Source of the DNA: an uncultured Clostridia bacterium
GTDB lineage: Bacteria; Bacillota; Clostridia; Oscillospirales; Acutalibacteraceae
Assembly: GCA_947589415.1 (NCBI GenBank)
Contig: CANQBP010000003.1
Location: 1-64,000 of the forward strand
Reading direction: 5' to 3'
DNA length: 64,000 nt
The notes beneath the pieces were generated by a model. The model did no database searches, was not told the origin of the DNA, and worked only from the letters and a program-made list of their open reading frames with translations. The first letter of the stretch is position 1. Each line of letters starts with the position of its first letter. Position numbers and translations under genes: made by a program. Positions 1 to 9,289 of this stretch are shown piece after piece.

Positions 1-225
1 ATTTTTTATTCCAACAGAAAAAGAAATAGTTATATATTACTCAAAGTATATTAAGGATCTGCTGCACTTGGCATATCAGCATTTTTTTCGGAACGTTGGT
101 AAACCGCAGAAGCCACATTAACCGGGCATTTTTTCTTCTGTTGGCAAAAAACTTACTGACAATGATGACGATTGTTAAACGGTAACAACGGTTTATGCAA
201 GCCGTTTTTTACGTAAAAATAAACA

Positions 226-260
226 ACCCCCGACAAAGTCCGTTAATCTCTGTCGGGGGT
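226..260. terminator. Hairpin ACCCCCGACA-N15-TGTCGGGGGT upstream of the recombinase
   Basis: Perfect 10-bp inverted repeat read directly. Confidence 0.5.
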
Positions 261-341
261 CGTCTTGTGCAGCTATACCCCTTTAGCTGTGATTTGAGTA
301 TAGCACAAAAGGGTAGGAAAATCAAGCGAAAATAGGAAAAA

Positions 342-439
342 GTGTTCGTAAAAGTCCTTGCAAAAATCATGGAAAAAAGTGTTCGTAAAGTCTACGAAAA
401 ACGGCATTTTTTCATAGAACTTTTGATGTCCGTAAAAGT
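342..439 (+). repeat. Three direct repeats (GTGTTCGTAAAAGT / GTGTTCGTAAAGT / ATGTCCGTAAAAGT) upstream of the serine recombinase
   Basis: Copies at 342-355, 379-391 and 426-439; the first two share the longer GGAAAAA(A)GTGTTCGTAAA context. Confidence 0.6.
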
Positions 440-471
440 ACACCTTTGCGAACAGGATAGGAGGGAAAAAT

Positions 472-1092
472 ATGGGAATATCAAGAACGTATTACTATGC
501 CCGTGTGAGTACGGGTGAGCAGAATTTAGACAGACAAATTGAAGCATTCCGTAAAATTGGTGCGGATGAGAAATATATTTTTACCGATAAGGTATCCGGA
601 AAGGATTTAGATCGTCCGAATTATCAGATTTTAAGAAATAACATTCTTCGACCCGGCGATACGCTTGTTGATAAGTCCCTCGACCGTCTGAGCAGGAATA
701 AGTCAGACATTAAGGCAGAGCTTGAGTTTTATAAGAAAAACGGTATCCGTGTAAAGATAATTGATTTGCCTACGACCATGGTTGATCTTGACGGTCAGGA
801 GTGGATCATTGACATGGTAAATAATATCATAATCGAGGTTTTATCCTCTATCGCCGAGCAGGAACGTGCCACAACAAAAAACCGTCAAGCAGAGGGTATT
901 GCAGCTGCTAAGGCGGCAGGTAGATCGCTCGGACGCCCCACGGTCGAACTGCCTGTGAACTGGGATGAGATTTATACTCGGTGGAAGCGAAAGGAGATAT
1001 CCGGTAAAACTGCGATAGAGTTATCGGGACTTAAGCGTACCACATTTTACAAACTCGTAAAAAAATATGAGCAGGACAGCAAGTGGATATAG
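472..1092 (+). CDS. Serine recombinase, resolvase/DNA invertase family
   Basis: YYARVSTGEQNLDRQIEAF N-terminus with catalytic Ser, LDRLSRNKSDI, EQERATTKNRQAEGI and a C-terminal HTH-like segment. Confidence 0.93.
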   Translation: MGISRTYYYARVSTGEQNLDRQIEAFRKIGADEKYIFTDKVSGKDLDRPNYQILRNNILRPGDTLVDKSLDRLSRNKSDIKAELEFYKKNGIRVKIIDLPTTMVDLDGQEWIIDMVNNIIIEVLSSIAEQERATTKNRQAEGIAAAKAAGRSLGRPTVELPVNWDEIYTRWKRKEISGKTAIELSGLKRTTFYKLVKKYEQDSKWI

Positions 1093-1103
1093 CATAATGG
1101 CTT

Positions 1104-1120
1104 TGGGACTTCAAGTCCCA
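1104..1120. repeat. Palindrome TGGGACTTCAAGTCCCA (copy 1), followed by TTTTTG
   Basis: Perfect 8+1+8 dyad after the recombinase stop codon; further copies at 1429-1445 (degenerate), 1768-1784, 2025-2041 and 2413-2429. Confidence 0.8.
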
Positions 1121-1137
1121 TTTTTGCTTGAAGGGAG

Positions 1138-1416
1138 GTGATAAGTATGAAGCTGAAAAAAATAATCGACTTTTTGCAGACCGAGTTTTATTCTTCGAGT
1201 GTTACATTGATGTCATTTTATGCATTATTGCTCGTAGAGATGGCAGGCATTTTATTCAATATTCCCGGTTTGCAAACCATGTTAAACAGCAGCGATGTAA
1301 CAACAGCTAATCTCCTGTTATTAGGACTGTTGTTTGCTGTTATGAACATAGGTATTGTCGGCGGAATTATCTTTTTTCATAAAAGGCTGCACAAGATTAA
1401 ATGTGCAGTAAGATAA
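1138..1416 (+). CDS. Small two-TM hypothetical protein
   Basis: ORF with strong SD (GGGAGGTGATAAGT-ATG) and two hydrophobic segments. Confidence 0.6.
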   Translation: MISMKLKKIIDFLQTEFYSSSVTLMSFYALLLVEMAGILFNIPGLQTMLNSSDVTTANLLLLGLLFAVMNIGIVGGIIFFHKRLHKIKCAVR

Positions 1417-1463
1417 TTCCTCGGTGCATGGGAGTTGAAGTCCTGTTTTCTGATTGAGGGGAG

Positions 1464-1748
1464 GTGAACGAAATGTCAGAACAGAAGAAAAAAATCAATC
1501 CGATCTTGAAGTTTACGGCAATCATAACAACAGCATTGATGTTTGTTGCTCTGCCGTTTTTAGGTAGCGGTTTAGCAGGCTGTTGTATAAACTATGTGCT
1601 TGGAAACTATGCAAGTATGGATTGGAAATTATCTGCACTTGCAGTTATCGCAATATTACTCGGCATTGAGTTGGTCATAGTTCCTGCAAAAACTATTATC
1701 AATGAAATTATGCACAATATAACAAACAAGAACCAACCCAATAATTAA
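1464..1748 (+). CDS. Small two-TM hypothetical protein
   Basis: ORF preceded by GGGGAGGTGAACGAA; two hydrophobic segments. Internal start at ATGTCAGAA (1473) is possible. Confidence 0.6.
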   Translation: MNEMSEQKKKINPILKFTAIITTALMFVALPFLGSGLAGCCINYVLGNYASMDWKLSALAVIAILLGIELVIVPAKTIINEIMHNITNKNQPNN

Positions 1749-1849
1749 AGTAGGTGCTAAGTAAACTTGGGACTTCGAGTCCCACATCAAAACCGCCCCG
1801 AAGTCTGGTGACCGTGGGGCGGGAAACTTTTTTGAAAGGGTTTTTAATT

Positions 1850-1999
1850 ATGTTTATTGAAGAAAAGATGAAAGTATGTGCCGTTGGAAACGATGGCAGA
1901 ACGTACTCAGGAATCGTATACAAAATGATAAGCTCAAACACATTGATATTTTATAGTGTTGTGGACATTTTATCATCCTTAATTCCATATGCACCATGA
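1850..1999 (+). CDS. Very small hypothetical ORF (MFIEEKMKVCAVGNDGRTYSG...)
   Basis: Short ORF downstream of a GC-rich hairpin; weak support. Confidence 0.3.
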   Translation: MFIEEKMKVCAVGNDGRTYSGIVYKMISSNTLIFYSVVDILSSLIPYAP

Positions 2000-2024
2000 C
2001 TATATATTATATGGCTTCGTAATA

Positions 2025-2103
2025 TGGGACTCCAAGTCCCACCCGTTGTTATATTGTAATGTTCATAAAATTTTCCGAACAAAATTACTGTAAAACATTG
2101 ACA
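2025..2103 (+). repeat. 79-bp direct repeat, copy A (palindrome + spacer + TTGACA)
   Basis: Matches 2413-2491 with about 3 mismatches at offset 388. Confidence 0.85.
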
Positions 2104-2126
2104 TCAACAACTTGTTGTTGTAGAAT
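2098..2126 (+). promoter_or_regulatory. Sigma-A-type promoter TTGACA-17-TAGAAT
   Basis: TTGACA 2098-2103, TAGAAT 2121-2126. Confidence 0.65.
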
Positions 2127-2147
2127 ATATGCATAATGATTTTTAAA

Positions 2148-2273
2148 TGGGGCGACTCGACGTCCGAAAATCGAGATCAGTATGAGTAATTCCCTCCTCG
2201 GAGGGTATCAGATACACTCGGTGAGGTTTAAATTGCATACATTCAAGCCGTATGCACAATATGTAGCGGTTGC
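2148..2273 (+). repeat. ~126-bp hairpin-rich repeat, copy A
   Basis: Near-identical to 3311-3436; contains CTCGA/TCGAG, CCCTCC-TC-GGAGGG, GTATC-A-GATAC and GCATAC-N9-GTATGC dyads. Confidence 0.85.
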
Positions 2274-2366
2274 AACTTGCGTATTCCTACATATTGCGAG
2301 AGATCGCCCTCCGCAGGATGCATAGGTTAATCCTGTTGCAACTCGCATATTCCTACATATTGCGAG
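2270..2366 (+). repeat. Two 31-nt direct repeats TTGCAACTTGCGTATTCCTACATATTGCGAG
   Basis: 2270-2300 and 2336-2366, three differences. Confidence 0.8.
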
Positions 2367-2412
2367 GTTGCTTGTTATTTAGTTTTTGGTTTAAGAGCAG
2401 TGTAAATTTAGG

Positions 2413-2491
2413 TGGGACTCCAAGTCCCACCCGTTGTTATATTGTAATGTTCATAAAATTTTGCGAACAAAATTACTGTAAGATATTGACA
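2413..2491 (+). repeat. 79-bp direct repeat, copy B (palindrome + spacer + TTGACA)
   Basis: Matches 2025-2103. Confidence 0.85.
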
Positions 2492-2514
2492 AACGGCTTT
2501 GAAAGGTGTATAAT
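2486..2514 (+). promoter_or_regulatory. Consensus sigma-A promoter TTGACA-17-TATAAT
   Basis: TTGACA 2486-2491, TATAAT 2509-2514, 17-bp spacer. Confidence 0.75.
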
Positions 2515-2520
2515 AACTAC

Positions 2521-2650
2521 AGTAGGTAATAAAAAAGACACCTACAGCCCATCAATTGTCGGCAAACAATCAATGGGCATACGCCGAAAAGGTATAGAGA
2601 TTACCTCACGACTTATAGATGCCATTCTTAGGCTATTATAGCCTATTTTG
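2521..2650 (+). ncRNA. Predicted small RNA of about 130 nt
   Basis: Consensus promoter immediately upstream; GTAGGT/ACCTAC and GCCCAT..ATTGT/ACAAT..ATGGGC hairpins; terminal TAGGCTA-TTA-TAGCCTA-TTTT; no convincing ORF. Confidence 0.5.
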
Positions 2651-2986
2651 GATAAAATGTCAAGTGATAGTGCCTTTTTGATGAAATGAGTGGGGCGTTA
2701 TGACTTGGCATATTTTTTATTTTTCTTTCAATTTGCGGATTACATCTCCACAATTTATGCCAGCATAAATAAAATAAACCGTATATAATGCTATCGCTAT
2801 GTAAAGCATGGACACACCCCCCTATCTATTATTTTTTTATTTTTGCTTTTACGCAGTCGCATTTTATAAAATTAAAACGTGATTGCGTAAGAGCAAATCA
2901 TAACACAAAAAAGCTTTGCTCTTAAACCTAAAATTTAATAAAAAAAGCAACAAGACGAAAATACAAAGGTAAGTAGGATAACAGTT

Positions 2987-3258
2987 ATGCCAAAACGCCA
3001 ACCTCTCATGGCCGAGCGAGCCAATCAGATGTGGACTCCTGATTGATAATTTCCGAACACCGGGTAAGGATCTAATCCTGTTTAATACGCAAATCACAGT
3101 AGTCGTAGAGCTAAACGATGACTGTCGGGACGACGGGCAGAGTGCAAAACCTGTAAACCGCTGCATTGCGTTGGCTGGCTATACCACGAACCTTTTTGCA
3201 GGATAAAATAGTCTTGTGTATGCTTTAAAGGCAATTTTTCGCCAAAGATTGCCTTTTG
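2987..3258 (+). ncRNA. Candidate structured RNA (strand tentative)
   Basis: GC-richer island in AT-rich DNA with nested helices: 2997-3002/3170-3175, 3022-3028/3039-3045, 3067-3071/3075-3079, 3096-3106/3115-3125, and a terminator-like hairpin 3227-3256. Confidence 0.4.
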
Positions 3259-3310
3259 TAGAAGGCATGAATATATACATACCCTCTGCGAAGGGCGATC
3301 GCGGTATTTA

Positions 3311-3436
3311 TGGGGCGACTCGACGTCCGAAAATCGAGATCAGTATGAGTAATTCCCTCCTCGGAGGGTATCAGATACACTCGGTGAGGTATAAATTGCA
3401 TACATTCAAGCCGTATGCACAATATATAGTGGTTGC
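3311..3436 (+). repeat. ~126-bp hairpin-rich repeat, copy B
   Basis: Near-identical to 2148-2273 at offset 1163. Confidence 0.85.
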
Positions 3437-3483
3437 GAGGGATATTAAACTAAGATATTGCGAGAGGGTGTGTATAATAAAAA

Positions 3484-3555
3484 TGACCCGGACGGGAATC
3501 GAACCCGTGTTACCGCCGTGAAAGGGCGGTGTCTTAGCCGCTTGACCACCGGGCC
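3484..3555 (-). tRNA. tRNA-Glu (TTC)
   Basis: Reverse complement GGCCCGGTGGTCAAG...CCTTTCACG...GGTTCGATTCCCGTCCGGGTCA; cloverleaf folds, anticodon TTC. Confidence 0.95.
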
Positions 3556-3562
3556 GGATAAA

Positions 3563-3636
3563 TAGCGGTAGTGGGACTTGAACCTACGACACTCCGGGTA
3601 TGAACCGAATGCTCTAGCCAGCTGAGCTATACCGCC
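3563..3636 (-). tRNA. tRNA with CAT anticodon (tRNA-Met type)
   Basis: Reverse complement GGCGGTATAGCTCAGCTGGCTAGAGCATTCGGTTCATACCCGG...GGTTCAAGTCCCACTACCGCTA. Confidence 0.93.
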
Positions 3637-4061
3637 GAATTTTTTCTACTGTGACAATCAGCTTTATTATTATAGTACACATATGGTTCTTTGTCAAGTA
3701 AAAAATAAAATAATATTCCGATTTTTTTATACTCATAGTATTTATTTGAATGATTATACTTAAAAGTATAATTATTTTTCAATAAAAACTTTTTTACATT
3801 TTGTAATATAGTGTATTTTTTTAATTTCAAAATAGAATTACACATTTTCAACATCGAAATGTTGAAAATGTTGAAAACTTATCCACCGGCTTGTTGAAAC
3901 AGTATATATTGATAAATTGGAAAAAAAGTCAAATAAAACACAATATATAGAGTTTTTGTAAAAGTCAAGGCATATTTTCGGGTAATATTTGTCTTTAAAA
4001 ATACAATCGGTAAAATCTTTTTAACACTTTCAACTTTTTGATGTTGAAAACTTTTCGGTTT

Positions 4062-4619
4062 TTAACAATTACTATCTGTAAAATACTCCTCTTTGAGGAT
4101 TGAAAGTCTGTCCAAATTATAATATACCCCGTTTTTTAATAATTCATTTCGCATTGTACCCTCAAATTTCATACCTATTTTTTCCATTACCCGCCGTGAT
4201 GCCGTATTGCTGCTCATACATATACCGGTAACCTTTTCAAAATGCATAAATTCAAAGGCGAATTTAATCATTTGATATGCTGCTTCGGTCGTAAAGCCCA
4301 TATTACGGAAGTCCTTATCTATATAGTAGGATATGTCGGCGTGTTTGTGTGCAAGGCTGATGTTTATGAGTCCTATGTTGCCGAGGTAACGACCGTTCGT
4401 TTTGAGGAACATACCCAATTCAAAGGCACGCATATTTGCTATATTTTCTCTTATAAGCCGAAAATATTTTTTGGCGTACTTTCGTGTATAATCTTTTGGT
4501 ATTCCGTATGTTGTCGCAAATATTTCGGGTTGGCTTGTAACATTTATATATTCGTCGAGATCGGATTTTTTATATTCTCTTATTACAAGCCTTTCAGTCG
4601 TAAACTGAAATTCATTCAT
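4062..4619 (-). CDS. GNAT family N-acetyltransferase (RimJ/RimL-like)
   Basis: TERLVIREYKKSDLDEYI... NIGLINI...YYIDKDFRNMGFTTEA...NTASRRVMEKIGMKFEG. Confidence 0.9.
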   Translation of the reverse strand: MNEFQFTTERLVIREYKKSDLDEYINVTSQPEIFATTYGIPKDYTRKYAKKYFRLIRENIANMRAFELGMFLKTNGRYLGNIGLINISLAHKHADISYYIDKDFRNMGFTTEAAYQMIKFAFEFMHFEKVTGICMSSNTASRRVMEKIGMKFEGTMRNELLKNGVYYNLDRLSILKEEYFTDSNC

Positions 4620-4650
4620 AATACTCCCCCAAAGTAAAAGAAAAATTTAT

Positions 4651-4688
4651 ATGCCCGACCATTACGAATAACGTTTATGGTTGGGCAT
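4651..4688 (-). terminator. Terminator for guaB (minus strand)
   Basis: ATGCCCGACCAT / ATGGTTGGGCAT stem, T-rich tail on the minus strand. Confidence 0.6.
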
Positions 4689-4854
4689 AAAATTCTGTTT
4701 ATGTTTATATTGAAAAGTGTACGAATATCTTTAATTTTGCTGATATATTCAACGGTTCTGTCTGAAACGACAAGATCACCGACAGCAGACCATTGTATAA
4801 GTGCCGAGTAAGTTCTTTATGAGCGAAAACTCAAATACGTTAATGCCCGTCCGA

Positions 4855-6351
<1,497 letters not shown>

Positions 6352-6538
6352 TTATCTTTTTATATTTGTTTATATAGTATTATATTATACAATATATAAA
6401 ACGCTTTATAGTTCTTTTAATGAAAAAACGTTTTTATTTTCATTATTTTTTTATGCTGCAATTTTCAAAATATACTGTTAAAATTAACAAAAATATGCTA
6501 TCATATTAGTGAATATATAAGGGAAGGTTGTGGTTGTC

Positions 6539-7027
6539 ATGAAACGGCTTGAAACCGAAAGCGGCAGGAGGATCAACTATAATTCGGGAATACCCGCACT
6601 TGAAGATTATTATTACAGACAATATGAGTTGATAAAAAAAGGCAGTGACGATCTTGCAACGCTGGAGCTGGTTATGCTTGGCAGCGCACTCGATTTTATC
6701 AGCTTTGCCAAAAAGTCGTTTGGGATCACATTAGGCTCGGAGGACAAATATATAACATCTTATGATGAAGTACTCGATGCCCTCAGCAGAGGTATAATAA
6801 AGGAAAACGTGTACGATAATATAGCCAAAAATGCAGGGGCATATCTCGGATTTCTTATAATCGCAAATATAGGCGGGGAATGGATAGATACCGAAAGCGG
6901 CCCCGCAGTCAAAATTCTCGGCAGGGAAATTTATACTGCGGATTTTGCAGAAAAACGTCTTATGAGCGAAAGCGGTCTGAATGCTGCGGAATATTACAAT
7001 ACGGTAAAGGCACTTAAACAACGATAA
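6539..7027 (+). CDS. Conserved hypothetical protein
   Basis: ORF with SD GGGAAGG; no recognised domain. Confidence 0.65.
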   Translation: MKRLETESGRRINYNSGIPALEDYYYRQYELIKKGSDDLATLELVMLGSALDFISFAKKSFGITLGSEDKYITSYDEVLDALSRGIIKENVYDNIAKNAGAYLGFLIIANIGGEWIDTESGPAVKILGREIYTADFAEKRLMSESGLNAAEYYNTVKALKQR

Positions 7028-7058
7028 TTAAATAAATGTATAACGGAGGAAATTTATA

Positions 7059-7442
7059 ATGGCAAATCATAAAACAGACAGAGTGTCTGAAGATATACAA
7101 AGAGAGCTTTCGGCAATTCTTAGGGAGATGAAAGATCCGCGTCTGCACGACGGTATATTAAGTATAGTGCGGTGTGATATGGCAAGGGATAATTCATTTT
7201 GCCGTGTATATATCAGCTCCATGAAAGGTCTTGAAACGGCAAAGACTGCGGTTAAGGCACTGAAAAATGCGCAGGGGTTCATAAGGCATGAGCTTGGCGT
7301 GAGGCTTAAATTAAGATACGCTCCCGCACTTGCTTTTGAGGCTACCGATTCGATAGAATACAGTGCAAACATATCAAGAATACTTATGGATATAGATGCA
7401 AAAGCGGAGGATGAGAAAACAGATGAAAACGATAACTCTTGA
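7059..7442 (+). CDS. rbfA: Ribosome-binding factor A
   Basis: DRVSEDIQRELSAILREMKDPRL...VYISSMKG; neighbours nrnA and truB. Confidence 0.93.
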   Translation: MANHKTDRVSEDIQRELSAILREMKDPRLHDGILSIVRCDMARDNSFCRVYISSMKGLETAKTAVKALKNAQGFIRHELGVRLKLRYAPALAFEATDSIEYSANISRILMDIDAKAEDEKTDENDNS

Positions 7443-8376
7443 AGATGCGGCAAAACGTTTGCTTGAAAATGATAATTTTATAGTCCTTATGCATTCATCG
7501 CCCGACGGAGATGCTGTCGGAAGTGCATACGGACTTTGCAGTGTGCTGAGAAGTATAGGCAAAAAAGCAAATCCCCTTTGCGGAGATAAAATACCGGACT
7601 GTTATTCGTGTGTAACGGACGGTTTTGAACTTGAAGAATTTGACGGAAAATTTATTGTGAGCGTTGACCTTGCATCAACCTCACTTTTAAACGGAAATGC
7701 GGAAAAGTATGCCGAAAAGGTTGATTTATGCATTGATCACCACTTTTCAAATACAGGATATGCAAAAGAGGGCTATGTTGACGGGAATGCATCGTCGTGT
7801 GCAGAAATCATAAAAAATCTTATTGATGTTATGGGTCTGAATATTACGAAATATACGGCAAATGCCCTTTTTACCGGTATTTGTACCGATACGGGCTGTT
7901 TTAAGTATTCATCGGTATCGCCCGAAACTCATAGAATTGCGGCTGACCTTATGGAAAAGGGTGCTGAAAGCTCACGTATATGCAAAATTATGTTTGATAC
8001 CAAGACGAGGGCGAAGCTCGAACTTGAAAAAATGGTGCTGGAAACACTCGAATACTTCGGTGACGGTAAGATAGCCTTTATACAGATAACGGACGAGGCT
8101 ATGAAGAAATCAGGGGCAGATACGGGGGATACCGAGGGTATAGCGAGCATACCGTGTCAGATTAAAGGCGTAAAAATAGGAATCACGATGAAAGAGAAAG
8201 AAAACGGTGAGTACCGCTTTTCGGTTAGGACTGACGGAGAATGTGATGCCTGCCGTATATGCGGTAATTTTGGCGGCGGCGGACATAAGGCGGCGGCGGG
8301 GTGCAGTATATTTAAAGAGCATGACGCCGCAAAAGCCGATATGATTTCTGTTTGTACGGCAGCACTCGGAGAATAA
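7423..8376 (+). CDS. nrnA: DHH/DHHA1 phosphoesterase (NrnA-like bifunctional oligoribonuclease/PAP phosphatase)
   Basis: SSPDGDAVGSAYGL, CIDHHFSNTGYA, ALFTGICTDTGCFKYSS, C-terminal GGGGHKAAAGC. Confidence 0.93.
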   Translation: MKTITLEDAAKRLLENDNFIVLMHSSPDGDAVGSAYGLCSVLRSIGKKANPLCGDKIPDCYSCVTDGFELEEFDGKFIVSVDLASTSLLNGNAEKYAEKVDLCIDHHFSNTGYAKEGYVDGNASSCAEIIKNLIDVMGLNITKYTANALFTGICTDTGCFKYSSVSPETHRIAADLMEKGAESSRICKIMFDTKTRAKLELEKMVLETLEYFGDGKIAFIQITDEAMKKSGADTGDTEGIASIPCQIKGVKIGITMKEKENGEYRFSVRTDGECDACRICGNFGGGGHKAAAGCSIFKEHDAAKADMISVCTAALGE

Positions 8377-8379
8377 AAT

Positions 8380-9273
8380 ATGAATGGTATAATAGTGATA
8401 GATAAGCCGAAGAATTATACTTCCTTTGATGTGGTTGCCGTTGTGCGGGGGATACTCCGGGAAAAGAAAGTCGGACATAGCGGAACTCTTGACCCGATGG
8501 CGACAGGAGTGCTGCCTGTTCTCATAGGAACGGCGGCAAAGGCGCAGTCATTGCTGCCGGATACGGAAAAGGAATATACGGCGGGTTTTCGTTTGGGTAT
8601 AACTACGGATACGCTTGACATTACGGGAAAGATACTTTCCGAAAATAAATGTTGCTTCAGCCGGGAGGAGGTAATGAGCATACTCCCGCATTTCATGGGA
8701 AATATAATGCAGGTGCCTCCCATGTATTCTGCTGTTCAGAAAAACGGAGTAAGACTGTATGACCTTGCAAGGCAGGGAATTGAAGTTGAGCGTGAGGCAA
8801 GACCTGTCAATATAAATAAACTCGAACTAATTTCGTTTGACGAGAAAAGTCAAAGCGGAAAATTGGTTATATCCTGTTCAAAGGGGACATATATACGGGT
8901 AATATGTGACGACATAGGAAAGGAACTCGGCTGCGGTTGTGTTATGACCGAACTCAAGAGGACGAGGGCGTGCGGTTTTTCGGTCGAAAATGCCGTAACT
9001 CTCGAAGAACTTAGGGAAATCAGGGAACAAGGCAGACTTCAAGAGTATATTCTGCCCGTCGACAGAATATTTTCACACCTGACAGGGGTAAGAGTAAGCT
9101 CAAAGCAGGCAGTCCGTTTTTGCAACGGCGCACCGCTCGATCTCGAAAGACTTAGCGGAATGGGAAACAGGCGCAACGGGGAGCTTATAAGGGTTTACGG
9201 TGATGGCAAATTTCTTGGTCTGGGAATTGTGGAAACAGAAAAAAATCAGCTCGGTATAAAGAAAAGGTTTTAA
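8380..9273 (+). CDS. truB: tRNA pseudouridine(55) synthase
   Basis: GIIVIDKPKNYTSFDVV, KVGHSGTLDPMATGVLPV, PPMYSAVQKNGVRLYDLARQG. Confidence 0.97.
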   Translation: MNGIIVIDKPKNYTSFDVVAVVRGILREKKVGHSGTLDPMATGVLPVLIGTAAKAQSLLPDTEKEYTAGFRLGITTDTLDITGKILSENKCCFSREEVMSILPHFMGNIMQVPPMYSAVQKNGVRLYDLARQGIEVEREARPVNINKLELISFDEKSQSGKLVISCSKGTYIRVICDDIGKELGCGCVMTELKRTRACGFSVENAVTLEELREIREQGRLQEYILPVDRIFSHLTGVRVSSKQAVRFCNGAPLDLERLSGMGNRRNGELIRVYGDGKFLGLGIVETEKNQLGIKKRF

Positions 9274-9289
9274 TTCGGAGGAATTTCAG

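Noticed and set aside
2270-2641. 123-aa ORF
   Set aside because: Runs through direct repeats, a consensus promoter and hairpins; protein contains the duplicated repeat translation (LAYSYILR x2)
2864-3166. 100-aa minus-strand ORF
   Set aside because: Low-plausibility composition; overlaps the structured island better explained as RNA or decayed sequence
3627-3854. 75-aa minus-strand ORF
   Set aside because: K/N/Y-rich translation of AT-rich intergenic DNA starting inside the tRNA region
4690-4815. Protein-like minus-strand frame ...ALIQWSAVGDLVVSDRTVEYISKIKDIRTLFNIN
   Set aside because: Could be a gene remnant, but it is too short, lacks a start and has no identifiable family
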